This document shows positions 7,664-15,012 of a stretch of 15,539 nucleotides of DNA, one piece after another; positions within the stretch are counted from its first letter, which is position 1; each line of letters opens with the position of its first letter. This stretch comes from CAYLLT01 sp964548565 (GTDB taxonomy: Bacteria > Planctomycetota > Phycisphaerae > UBA1845 > PWPN01): positions 1-15,539 of the forward strand of contig CAZJTF010000148.1 of the NCBI GenBank assembly GCA_964548565.1. Direction: 5' to 3'. Under the pieces are notes generated by a model that saw only the letters and a program-made list of their open reading frames with translations, did no database searches and had not been told where the DNA came from. The translations under genes and the position numbers were made by a program.

Positions 7664-8731
7664 ATGCCCGCGCGTGCTGTGACCGCCCGTCTGTGTTCTC
7701 TGATCGCGATCCTGGTTTCCGCCGGAGCGCTGACCGCGTTGGCCGCCGCGCCCACGAGTCAGCCCGTGGCCACACGCCCGGCCGACGCCCGGAAGGCGCC
7801 GCCCCGGCGCGACACGTACATCCCGCGGGTGTACCCGGTGGACGAGCGGGGCTTCTCGCCGGCCGGCAAGGCGCTCGAGAAGGCGATGGCCCGCGAGGAG
7901 ATGATCCAGGACGACGAGGAGGGCTCGCTCAACCCCTACGTCATGAAGGTCGTCTCGGCGTACCCGCTGGACGGCTCCTACCCGTATCACTGCGGCTGGA
8001 CGCCCCGCGAGTACGACATCTACAACGGCGTGACCGAGGACATGTGGTTCAAGGGGATGATCGTCGCGAAGGCGTACCCCGACGGCTCGCGGTGCAGCTA
8101 CTGCTGCGGGTTTACGTTCGAGGTGTTCATCCGCGCGATGAAGCTGCGCAACATCCAGAAGGGGCTCGACCCGGACGACTTCAACGGGATGACGTTCAAC
8201 GACCTCTTCAACATGCTGCAGCTCTGGTACATCGAGGGGCCGGGCGACTGCGAGCGGCGTGCCATTACCTCGTACGGACTCGGACGTGCGATTGAGGACT
8301 TCGAGGACGTGAAGCCCGGCGACTTTTTGAGCTACTCCACGACCCCGCCGGGCGGCCACTCCGTGGTGTTCATCAACTGGATCCGCGAAGAGCCGCCGGC
8401 TGGCGCGCAGCCATCTCTCGGCGGCGGCGAGACCCCCGCGAAGGGCAAGATCATCGGCATGCGGTACTTCTCGTCGAACCTCTCGGGCTCGAAAGGCGTT
8501 GGCTACGGCCAGGGCAAGTTCGCCGACTCAAATAACGGGCGCGGCTTCATCCGCAAGAGCCTCCGCATCGCCCGCGTCGGCGCCATCAAGGACTACAAGC
8601 CCTTCAACCGGCTCGAGATCCCGGCCCGCAACGCGTACCTGCCGACGCAGCCGACGCGGATCATCTACGTGCCGGCCACACAGCCGGCATCGGCCACCCC
8701 GGCCGCCTGCCCCGCATCGAACGGCCAATAG
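7664..8731 (+). CDS. Secreted NlpC/P60-like cysteine hydrolase, 355 aa
   Basis: ATG 7664 follows GGAG (7651-7654) by 9 bases. Residues 1-28 are a Sec signal (LCSLIAILVSAGALTALA) with cleavage near ALAA. A disordered Thr/Gln/Pro/Arg-rich linker follows to about residue 50. The papain-like core contains CSYCCGFTF, where Cys147 aligns with the NlpC/P60 nucleophile (C-[ST]-G-[FL]), and VKPGDFLSYST...GGHSVVF, where His232 follows the typical 'PGD' strand. The third polar residue cannot be fixed by eye. Such enzymes cut peptidoglycan stem peptides or related amide bonds. An extra Cys (148) replaces the usual Ser/Thr next to the nucleophile, and Cys110 and Cys144 are also close, unusual in this family. 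The C-terminus is a low-complexity Pro/Thr/Ala tail. Codon use is sharply more GC3-biased than in the preceding gene. CHAP or another amidase of this clan is the main alternative. Confidence 0.8.
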   Translation: MPARAVTARLCSLIAILVSAGALTALAAAPTSQPVATRPADARKAPPRRDTYIPRVYPVDERGFSPAGKALEKAMAREEMIQDDEEGSLNPYVMKVVSAYPLDGSYPYHCGWTPREYDIYNGVTEDMWFKGMIVAKAYPDGSRCSYCCGFTFEVFIRAMKLRNIQKGLDPDDFNGMTFNDLFNMLQLWYIEGPGDCERRAITSYGLGRAIEDFEDVKPGDFLSYSTTPPGGHSVVFINWIREEPPAGAQPSLGGGETPAKGKIIGMRYFSSNLSGSKGVGYGQGKFADSNNGRGFIRKSLRIARVGAIKDYKPFNRLEIPARNAYLPTQPTRIIYVPATQPASATPAACPASNGQ

Positions 8732-8799
8732 ACCGGCCGCAGAGGCTCAGAGATCGACTGCAGCCGGCGCGTGCCTGCTCCCATCACCCGCGGCCGGTC
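8731..8799. terminator. 10-bp inverted repeat between convergent genes
   Basis: GACCGGCCGC (8731-8740) and its exact reverse complement GCGGCCGGTC (8790-8799) flank a 49-base spacer. The left arm starts on the last base of the upstream stop codon. The element lies between two converging genes, so it may act as a bidirectional termination or mRNA-end structure. No T-tract follows either arm, so it is not a classic intrinsic terminator. Confidence 0.35.
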
Positions 8800-8820
8800 C
8801 GAGTCGTCGGTCCTGGCCTG

Positions 8821-8836
8821 CGACTGGTCGCAGTCG
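8821..8836 (-). terminator. Hairpin just downstream of the isomerase-like gene
   Basis: CGACTG (8821-8826), a four-base loop GTCG and CAGTCG (8831-8836) form a perfect 6-bp stem 3 bases after the minus-strand stop codon (8842-8840). TGCGAC/GTCGCA offers an overlapping alternative stem. There is no U-run on either side, so termination or 3'-end protection is only inferred. Confidence 0.3.
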
Positions 8837-8839
8837 AGC

Positions 8840-10270
8840 CTATGCCACCGTGCCTTCTTCGACCACCTTAAACCCCATCAGATCGCCGAGGTCCTGCATG
8901 GGGCGGGTGAACTCGCCGTAGAAGACGACGCGGTGCAGCAGCGTCATCACGTCGCCCGGGATCGAACCGTTCCCCCAGTTGAGGAACAGCCGCCGGGCGT
9001 CCGGGACGCTCTGCGTGAACTGCGTGCGGCACGCCAGCGGGCTCGTGCCTGTCTCGGTGATCTTGCCGGTCACCATCATCATCGTGTCCAGGCTGATCAA
9101 CTTGGCGCAGGTCACCGGCTGGCCGACGCGGTTCTCGACCTCGAGCGCGACGCCGCCCTTGCTGTCCGTCTGGTTGCGGATGGTGAACGGGAATCGTTTG
9201 CCGCCGGGGCCGTCCAGTTTTGTGGCGGAGGTGCAATGGAAGTGAATCATGGCGTTCTTGGCCTGGTCGATCACCGGGTCGGTGATAAAACCGGGCACGC
9301 GGAACGCGTAGGCGAAAATCAGCATCGTCAGGGTGGAGTCGATGTCTCCCTCGCAGGCCCCGACGTAGCCGAGGTCGTTCAGCTTGCTGAAGGTCAGGCA
9401 TCCGCGCGGATTTCCCATGCAGGCCCGGCTGCAGACGGCCTGGGCCTTTTCCTCGATCATGAGTTGTCTGGTTGCCAGGTACAGGCGCGCCGAGTCGATG
9501 ATCTCCGGCCGGGTGGGTTCCACGATCTTGCGCGCCTGACTGAGCCAGTAGCTCTCCGCCTCCGCTTCGGCCGCCCGGGCATCGATGGACTTGAAGATGT
9601 CCATGAGCCGCTCGTTCGGGACGACCACGAGCTCCGCGCCCAGCCTGCTCTTGACCTGCTCCGGCTGGCAGGCCGCCGGCGTGCCGTTGGGGCCGTTGAT
9701 CGCCAGGATTCGCGTCCGTTTCATCCATGCCGGGACGCGGAGCAGCCCGGCGACGCGTTCAATCTCGCCCCAGTCGCTGGTGGGCAGGAGGACAACACGT
9801 TTTCCTTCTTTATGCCACTTGGGGAAGTACATCCAGCCATGCCCGCTGAACGGCTGCGAAAACAATGCCGTCGGGAGGCCGACATCGATGAGTTTGCTCA
9901 GGACCGGCGCATCGCCGCCGTGACCTGAGAGGTGCACGATCATGAGCGCGTCCGCGTCCTTCAGCCTGCCGATCAGCTGGGCCGGGTCGACCGGAGGAAC
10001 CAGGTCCCCCCCGACGAAGCGCACGTCTCCGAGCTTCTGCTCCAGGTCCGCGAAGTGCTTCTCGAATTTGGCGACTTCCTCGGTCGGGTGCGTCAGGTAC
10101 GAGTCGCCCGTCCTGCCTGCGTAGACCTTGTAGATCCTGGCCGGGGGCAGCTTGGGCAGAGTGTCCCGCGCGCCGGTTTCGGCGCCGGCAGCCGACATCT
10201 GCGCGGCCAGCACCGCACTGCCTGCTGCAACAGTCTCCAGGAATTCGCGCCGCGTGAATTGATCGCTCAT
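8840..10270 (-). CDS. Tat-exported L-fucose/arabinose isomerase-like protein, 476 aa
   Basis: The start is the ATG at 10270-10268, preceded by GGAGGAG and five bases (acacc). Residues 5-11 (FTRREFL) are a twin-arginine motif (Arg7-Arg8), followed by a mildly hydrophobic AAGSAVLAAQMSAAGA and a likely cleavage near residue 30. The body resembles the L-fucose/L-arabinose isomerase superfamily: an N-terminal Rossmann-like half (LMIVHLSGHGG, residues 109-119) and a C-terminal half with ACEGDIDSTLTML. There Glu307 and Asp309, with Asp331 and His343 or His345, are plausible metal or active-site residues. The tail (GGKRFPFTIRNQ to about residue 466) fits the isomerase C-terminal beta domain. Family members usually work in the cytoplasm on free sugars, so the export tag is odd; related Tat-tagged proteins may be non-catalytic or act on other periplasmic ligands. 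It follows the metallopeptidase after 89 bp. Confidence 0.82.
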   Translation of the reverse strand: MSDQFTRREFLETVAAGSAVLAAQMSAAGAETGARDTLPKLPPARIYKVYAGRTGDSYLTHPTEEVAKFEKHFADLEQKLGDVRFVGGDLVPPVDPAQLIGRLKDADALMIVHLSGHGGDAPVLSKLIDVGLPTALFSQPFSGHGWMYFPKWHKEGKRVVLLPTSDWGEIERVAGLLRVPAWMKRTRILAINGPNGTPAACQPEQVKSRLGAELVVVPNERLMDIFKSIDARAAEAEAESYWLSQARKIVEPTRPEIIDSARLYLATRQLMIEEKAQAVCSRACMGNPRGCLTFSKLNDLGYVGACEGDIDSTLTMLIFAYAFRVPGFITDPVIDQAKNAMIHFHCTSATKLDGPGGKRFPFTIRNQTDSKGGVALEVENRVGQPVTCAKLISLDTMMMVTGKITETGTSPLACRTQFTQSVPDARRLFLNWGNGSIPGDVMTLLHRVVFYGEFTRPMQDLGDLMGFKVVEEGTVA

Positions 10271-10316
10271 GGTGTCTCCTCCAGCAGATGATCGAGATGC
10301 AATCGGACGGACCAAC

Positions 10317-10346
10317 AGCATAACCGGAGTCCTGGCACGACGTGAA
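10317..10346 (-). promoter_or_regulatory. Possible promoter for the isomerase-like gene
   Basis: On the minus strand TTCACG (10346-10341), an 18-base spacer and TATGCT (10322-10317) each match 4 of 6 consensus bases. They lie in the 89-bp gap before the start at 10270. The match could be chance; the gene may instead be read from the upstream peptidase promoter. Confidence 0.25.
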
Positions 10347-10359
10347 GCGGGCGGGGTGG

Positions 10360-12099
10360 TCAATTCCCGCGGGGCGTCGCGCGCAGCTCCTCCATCATGG
10401 CCCGGGGATTGAGCGGTTCGCCCGTGGCGTGGCGGACCAGCTCGTTCCAATGCAGCGTCGAACCCGGGGCGAAGACCCGCGCCTGTAAAAACGGGCCGAT
10501 TTCGGCGTGCCCGTTGTAGACGGGCGCGGGTTCGTCGGTCTTGAGCACGTCGCGCCGAATGGAACGGTGCAGCTGGGACGCGAACATCTGGCCCATCATG
10601 TAGGCGTGGTAGTATGCCGGCGAGCTGACGATGTGGATCTTGCTGGCGTAGTCCGGGGCGTTGCGGCCCTCGGGCCGGTTCACCAGCTGGTACTTCTCGA
10701 CAAGGTCCCACCAGAGCGTATTGAGGTCCTGGTCCGGCCTGGCGTACATCGCGCTCTCGAAACGGACCATCACCTGCGCCCACGCCGCGAAGATCAGCGT
10801 GTGATCGCCGCGGGAACGGGCCTCGGCCCGGGCAATCGCCTGCGGATCCGTCACCTCCAGGCCCATCGCCCGCATGGAGCCGGGCTGCCGGGCAAAACGC
10901 TCGAACAACATGGCGATGGCCTCGGTCGTGAACGTGTGGGCAGGCGTGCGGACCGTGTACGGGAGCGATTTCGGCATGTACTTGTCGTAGGCGGCATGAC
11001 CCAGCTCGTGGAGCATCGTGCCCATCCAGCGCTCGTTGGGCACGACGTTGGCCATCACGCGAATGTCGTCCCTGCGATCGATGAACATGCACATGGCGTG
11101 CGGATACTTGCCCGGACGCTCGTACAAGTCGCTGCGGGCGAGTACGTCCTCGACCGGCAGACCGATTCCCGCGTAGAACTGCCCCGAAAGCTTCACCACG
11201 TCCGCCTTCGCGTACGGCGGGTCGAAGTCGAAGTCGTACACGTCGGGCGGTTCCTGGAAGAAGCGGTCGTGGTAGTGCCAGGGACGCAGCTCCCCGGGCT
11301 GAATGCCGTAATCGGCGGCCAGTTTCGCGTCGATGTCGCGCTTGGCGGTCCGGAAGAGGTCGTGCGTGAGTTCGTGCAGTTCATCGAACAGACGCAGGAT
11401 CTGCTCGCGGCTCATCTCGCTGCGCTGGAGCTCCATGTCGTAGAAGTCGCTGAAACCGAGTGTGCGGGCGGCCTCGTTACGCAGCGCCACCAGGTCCTTC
11501 AAATCCTTCTCGACGACAGCGCCGACATTTTTGCTGGCTTCCCAGACGGCCCGGCGGTACTGGCTGTCCTTGTTTTCCTTCAGGACCTTCTCCACCTCGC
11601 TGTCGGGCAGTTTCCGGCCGCCGACCTCGGCGCGATAGACGTTGAACGCCTGCGTGATGGCCGTGGATTTGGCCGTGATGCGTTTGAGCAACGCGGGATC
11701 GACCTGCCTGCCCAGGTATTCGAGGTAGAGCAGGTCAATCTGGCGGGCGACCAGCGGCTCGGGCTGCGGATCGGCCTTCTTGAGATCGATCCGGATCTGT
11801 TTGAGGACGCGGAACCTCTCCGGGTCCGCCATGGCCGTGTCGAGACGATTCTGGGTCTCCTCGGCTTCCTTGTAGGCCTCGTCCTTGCCGGAGGCGGCCG
11901 CATTCCAGTCCGCCACGTTCCGCGCGATTTCCAGCGGGCGGACGGTCTGCTCGTATTCCGCGATGAAGGCGCGGGCTCGCTCACCGGCCGGGACCGCCGC
12001 AGATTGCTGGCCGGTCACGCGCAGCGGCATCACCGAGAAGAGCAGGGCGATCGCCAGGCCGGTCGTCAGGAACCATGGACAACACAAGAGCAGCTTCAT
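10360..12099 (-). CDS. Secreted M2/M3-like zinc metallopeptidase, 579 aa
   Basis: The start is ATG 12099-12097, preceded by the purine run GAAAGGGA and seven bases. Residues 1-30 form a Sec signal (CCPWFLTTGLAIALLFSVM). The gluzincin zinc site is explicit: HELGH at 364-368, with the third ligand Glu393 in TTEAIAM, 25 residues after the second His. The long helical N-terminal half (about 40-330) and the C-terminal YYHAYMMGQMFASQLH (residues 496-511) match bacterial proteins usually named M2 family (angiotensin-converting-enzyme-like) peptidases. The helical fold is shared with M3 oligopeptidases, so M3 remains an alternative. Length and architecture are intact. It would hydrolyse short peptides in the periplasm, by dipeptidyl or oligopeptidase cleavage. 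It is divergently transcribed from the phosphoesterase, with promoter candidates between them. Confidence 0.9.
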   Translation of the reverse strand: MKLLLCCPWFLTTGLAIALLFSVMPLRVTGQQSAAVPAGERARAFIAEYEQTVRPLEIARNVADWNAAASGKDEAYKEAEETQNRLDTAMADPERFRVLKQIRIDLKKADPQPEPLVARQIDLLYLEYLGRQVDPALLKRITAKSTAITQAFNVYRAEVGGRKLPDSEVEKVLKENKDSQYRRAVWEASKNVGAVVEKDLKDLVALRNEAARTLGFSDFYDMELQRSEMSREQILRLFDELHELTHDLFRTAKRDIDAKLAADYGIQPGELRPWHYHDRFFQEPPDVYDFDFDPPYAKADVVKLSGQFYAGIGLPVEDVLARSDLYERPGKYPHAMCMFIDRRDDIRVMANVVPNERWMGTMLHELGHAAYDKYMPKSLPYTVRTPAHTFTTEAIAMLFERFARQPGSMRAMGLEVTDPQAIARAEARSRGDHTLIFAAWAQVMVRFESAMYARPDQDLNTLWWDLVEKYQLVNRPEGRNAPDYASKIHIVSSPAYYHAYMMGQMFASQLHRSIRRDVLKTDEPAPVYNGHAEIGPFLQARVFAPGSTLHWNELVRHATGEPLNPRAMMEELRATPRGN

Positions 12100-12213
12100 G
12101 GCGTGATCCCTTTCGGGAGATGTGCAATGCAGGCCGCACGTCGCGCGCGGAGACGGGATCCGCGCGGGAGGGCGCCGATCACGGCGCTCTCTGCCTGCCC
12201 TCTCCCGGGGCGC

Positions 12214-12241
12214 ATTGTACGATCGAGCGGACTGGAGACAA
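12214..12241 (-). promoter_or_regulatory. Probable promoter of the metallopeptidase gene
   Basis: On the minus strand TTGTCT (12241-12236), a 16-base spacer and TACAAT (12219-12214) give a reasonable sigma-70-type promoter. It would leave a leader of a little over 100 bases before the start at 12099. The -10 is 5/6 and the -35 is 4/6 to consensus. Confidence 0.45.
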
Positions 12242-12306
12242 CCGCGGCCATTGCAGGATCGTTGCAGAAGTTCGGCTTTCGAGGTGGCCTGCTCGGCTCC
12301 CTCGTG

Positions 12307-12312
12307 TACAAT
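12307..12312 (+). promoter_or_regulatory. -10 box TACAAT for the phosphoesterase gene
   Basis: TACAAT ends 43 bases before ATG 12356 and stands out in this GC-rich stretch. No good -35 lies 16-18 bases upstream (the region reads gtggcc), so the promoter may be extended-type or activator-dependent. Confidence 0.4.
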
Positions 12313-12355
12313 GCCCCCCCCATCATGGGATGAACAACCGGAGGAAGCCCCACGA

Positions 12356-13534
12356 ATGAAAGTTGACATCACCGCTCCACGAGTCCGAGTGCTCCGATTG
12401 ACGCTGTCGGCCTGCGTGCTCGCGGTTTTCGCGGTTCACGCTCACGCGCAGAGACCGGTTGCCATCGGCCCGTACGTGCAGAACGTGGGGACAAGCAGCG
12501 CGGTGATCTGCTGGGCCACGCTGCGGGCGGAGGTGACGGTCGATCCGCCGGTGAACAACGACACGTCCTTCCGCGAGTACGACGTACACTCGATCCCCCT
12601 GCGGGGCCTCAAGCCCGGCACGACCTATACGTACAACGTGCCGGGGGATACCGGCGATGCCGGCAGCCGCACGTTCACGACCTTCCCCAAGGGAGAGCAT
12701 CCGTTCAGCTTCTGCGTCCTGAGCGACACACAGAAGCGCGACAACAAGGCGCACCGTGCGTTCGTCGAGCGGATGATGGGAAATCGGCCGGACATGCTGT
12801 TCGTCGTCGGCGACCTCGTGTCCGACGGACGGAGCATCGGAGACTGGGAGGAGTTCTTCCGCGTGCAGGGTCCTCTCATGCGGAGCGTGCCCTGCTACGC
12901 CGTGCTCGGCAACCACGAACGCGATTCCTGGCGGTACTTCCAGTTTTTCTCGCTGCCCGGCAACGAGCGCTACTACTCGTTTGACCGCGGCGCGGCGCAT
13001 TTCATCGTCCTCGATGGTCCCGGTCCGTACATGCAGGAGGACACTCAGTCCGTCACGAAGGCCGACCGGGCTCGTTTTGAAGAGCGTTGGAAAACCGATC
13101 GTCGCCGGCAGATGGAGTGGTTCGAGGAGGACCTCCTGGCACATCCGGATGCCAAGTACATTTTCGTATTCCTGCATTATCCGATCTACAGCCTGATGTC
13201 CTCGCGCGTGTCCTTTTCGAACGGGCTCCGCGCCGAGTTCGGCACCATCTTCCAGGATCACAAGGTCACCGCGGTCTTCAGCGGGCATGATCATCACTAC
13301 CACCGGGAGGTTGCCGGGGGCGTGCATTTCGTGGACGGCGGGGCGGCCGGCGGTGCCGCACGTCCTGTCGACGCACCGATCCCGCCGGAGAACGTGAAGT
13401 CTGCAGTTGTCGAGTCGATGTCACGCGTCGAGGTCGGCCCGGAAGAAGCGCAGGTTCGCGTCATCGATGCTGCCGGCAACATGGTGGACGAATTCGAATT
13501 GTCGCCCCGGCTGCAGCCGGCGATGGCGGAGTAA
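12356..13534 (+). CDS. Secreted purple-acid-phosphatase-like metallophosphoesterase, 392 aa
   Basis: ATG 12356 follows GGAGG (12340-12344) by 11 bases. Residues 1-31 are a Sec signal ending AHAHA before Q32. Residues 33-111 form a fibronectin-III-like N-terminal domain (VQNVGTSSAVICWAT, LKPGTTYTYNV), as in purple acid phosphatases. The catalytic domain shows the metallophosphoesterase motif series in order: SDTQ (Asp124), VVGDLV (Asp153), GNHE (Asn186-His187), LHYP (His274) and GHDHHYH (His311, His313). Motif I has Gln where many relatives have His or Gly, so the metal pair may differ from a classical Fe/Mn purple site. It would hydrolyse phosphate mono- or diesters outside the cytoplasm; the substrate is not evident. 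The next gene follows after 5 bp. Expression probably starts at the TACAAT box at 12307. Confidence 0.92.
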   Translation: MKVDITAPRVRVLRLTLSACVLAVFAVHAHAQRPVAIGPYVQNVGTSSAVICWATLRAEVTVDPPVNNDTSFREYDVHSIPLRGLKPGTTYTYNVPGDTGDAGSRTFTTFPKGEHPFSFCVLSDTQKRDNKAHRAFVERMMGNRPDMLFVVGDLVSDGRSIGDWEEFFRVQGPLMRSVPCYAVLGNHERDSWRYFQFFSLPGNERYYSFDRGAAHFIVLDGPGPYMQEDTQSVTKADRARFEERWKTDRRRQMEWFEEDLLAHPDAKYIFVFLHYPIYSLMSSRVSFSNGLRAEFGTIFQDHKVTAVFSGHDHHYHREVAGGVHFVDGGAAGGAARPVDAPIPPENVKSAVVESMSRVEVGPEEAQVRVIDAAGNMVDEFELSPRLQPAMAE

Positions 13535-13539
13535 AGCGA

Positions 13540-14955
13540 ATGCGCCGCTCGGGTATCCTGCTGTTCACGCAGGTGCTTCTCGCCAGGAGAAACACGCTTA
13601 CGTGCATCGGGCTTGCGGCAGCTCTGACGGTGGCCGGGCGGGGGCTCGGTGCGACGATTCGTGCGACCGTCGAGGCGGAGGAGGTTGTCACCCGCTGCGA
13701 GCCCGCCAACAACGGCGCCGGACCGCTGTGGGCGTACGGGTCCACGATCATCGCTCGGCTCGGTGAGAACGTGTACGCATCGGTGATCGAAACCGGCGCG
13801 GACGTCCCGCCCCTGTGCAATACCCGGTGGCAACTGTGGCACCGCTCGAGCCGAGGGTGGACACTCGCCCAGGCCGAGAAAGAGTACCGCCAGCGCGAGC
13901 CCTGCCCGATCGCGGTGTCGCAGCGCGGCGTTTTTCTCTCCACGAATCCCTCGACACAGCCGCCGGGCACGAAGTACGGGCCGTGTCACCCGCTCGTCCT
14001 CCAATTTGACCCGCGCAGCCTCGCCGCCGCCCCGCAGCAGCACGAACCCGCCTGGGCCGAGGGTACGTCCTTCACAGACCATTCGTACCGTGGTTTTGCG
14101 GCCGACGCCGAAACGGGCGAAATGCTGCTGCTCAACATCCACGCAAGGACGGGCGCGCAGTTTGTCTCGCACTGCACCACCGGCGGAAAGTGGTCGGCGA
14201 AAGGCTCGATTGCGTTTCCAATCCGCGCGTGTTATCCGCAGGCGGCGCTTCGCAAAGGTACGGCGCACGTCATGGCGATCGGGGACGTCGTCGAACCGAT
14301 CGAGGCGTGGCGCCAGCTCAAGGCCGAAAAGACAGGCAACAGCTGGGACTACGTTTTCCGGCGCCTGTTCTACACATACACGCCGGACATTGCCGGAACG
14401 GCGTTCGCCAAACCGATCGAGATCGACACCGCTGAAAAGACGTGCGGCGCGATCAGCAACTGGGATCTCCACGTCGATGCGGCCGGTGCGGCCCACCTGC
14501 TCTATCTCAGGGCGTCGCACCAGTACGACTTCATCCGTGATCGGTTTTTCCCCGGCGAGCCAATGACGACGGAACTCGTGCACGCGGTCGTCAAGTCAGG
14601 CGCCGTCGCCGCCCGGCGGACGCTCCTCGCGTGGTCACCCGGTGGTCAGGGTGCGACCGTGAACTCGGCGCGTTTTTACGTGACGCCGGACGGGGCAGTG
14701 TACGTGGTCGCGGCCGGCACGGACCTGGACGGCGGCGCACGGCCGGGCTTCGGGAACTTCATCGCGCTGCTGCCGCCCGAGGGCGAAAACATCGCGTTTA
14801 CCCGTCTTGCCATGCAGCACCCGCTCCGCGCGTTTGCCGTCGGCACGATGCGCGGCGGGTCGCGGCCCTCGCCTTTCGTCGATCTCCTCGGCTCGTCCGA
14901 CGACAGCCTCAACCTGCGCTACGCGCAGATCCGGTTGCGGGTACCTGCTCGCTGA
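13540..14955 (+). CDS. Secreted BNR/propeller-like protein of unknown function, 471 aa
   Basis: ATG 13540 lies 5 bases after the preceding stop, with GGAG (13528-13531) overlapping that gene's end, so the two are probably translationally coupled. It implies a long n-region before the hydrophobic TCIGLAAALTVAG and cleavage near GLGA (about residue 38). An in-frame GTG at 13573 would give a neater signal peptide but lacks a ribosome site. The mature protein is strand-rich with Trp/Tyr-centred repeats (GPLWAYGSTIIA, CNTRWQLWHR, SYRGFAADAETGEMLLL, ARFYVTPDGAVYVVAAG). These look like a sialidase/BNR-type propeller, but without a clean Asp-box series or visible catalytic residues. I recognise the 'CEPANNGAGPLW' start as a recurring secreted planctomycete family without known function. 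Seven Cys remain in the mature chain. Confidence 0.85.
   Translation: MRRSGILLFTQVLLARRNTLTCIGLAAALTVAGRGLGATIRATVEAEEVVTRCEPANNGAGPLWAYGSTIIARLGENVYASVIETGADVPPLCNTRWQLWHRSSRGWTLAQAEKEYRQREPCPIAVSQRGVFLSTNPSTQPPGTKYGPCHPLVLQFDPRSLAAAPQQHEPAWAEGTSFTDHSYRGFAADAETGEMLLLNIHARTGAQFVSHCTTGGKWSAKGSIAFPIRACYPQAALRKGTAHVMAIGDVVEPIEAWRQLKAEKTGNSWDYVFRRLFYTYTPDIAGTAFAKPIEIDTAEKTCGAISNWDLHVDAAGAAHLLYLRASHQYDFIRDRFFPGEPMTTELVHAVVKSGAVAARRTLLAWSPGGQGATVNSARFYVTPDGAVYVVAAGTDLDGGARPGFGNFIALLPPEGENIAFTRLAMQHPLRAFAVGTMRGGSRPSPFVDLLGSSDDSLNLRYAQIRLRVPAR
13554..13559 (+). promoter_or_regulatory. TATCCT -10-like box at the 5' end of the propeller-like gene
   Basis: CGGGTATCCTG (13550-13560) is identical to the word at 7623-7633. 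Here it lies just inside the predicted coding region starting at 13540. If it is a real promoter, it would serve a shorter form starting at GTG 13573. No -35 match is seen upstream. Confidence 0.2.
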
Positions 14956-14966
14956 GGAGCCGCGGG

Positions 14967-14980
14967 GCGGACGCCTCCGC
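14967..14980 (+). terminator. Short GC hairpin after the propeller-like gene
   Basis: GCGGA (14967-14971), loop CGCC and TCCGC (14976-14980) form a 5-bp stem 11 bases after the stop. There is no T-tract, so it is a weak terminator candidate. Confidence 0.25.
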
Positions 14981-15012
14981 AGAGTTTCGCTCCGATTCCC
15001 GGTGACGCGTTC

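Larger units (their letters stand above)
12212..12314. repeat. 9-bp mirrored repeat GCATTGTAC / GTACAATGC in the divergent intergenic region
   Basis: GCATTGTAC (12212-12220) and GTACAATGC (12306-12314) are exact reverse complements, 85 bases apart. Each arm contains a TACAAT box reading outward toward one of the two divergent genes. The pair may simply be two -10 regions that share flanks, or a palindromic regulator site. The rest of the 256-bp gap shows no gene. Confidence 0.4.

Noticed and set aside
6938..8359. 473-codon minus-strand frame across the HEAT and NlpC/P60 genes
   Set aside because: It spans two real genes and their gap; composition is Arg/Ala-rich without domains.
8771..9928. 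385-codon plus-strand frame opposite the isomerase-like gene
   Set aside because: The minus strand has a Tat signal, ribosome site and family motifs; this frame has no start signal and no recognisable domain.
10360..12099. Firm assignment of the peptidase to family M2 rather than M3
   Set aside because: HExxH plus Glu spacing fits both; only the overall resemblance favours M2, so the name is left broad.
10507..12333. 608-codon plus-strand frame opposite the metallopeptidase
   Set aside because: The minus strand contains HELGH and the third zinc ligand; the plus reading is Val/Arg-rich noise.
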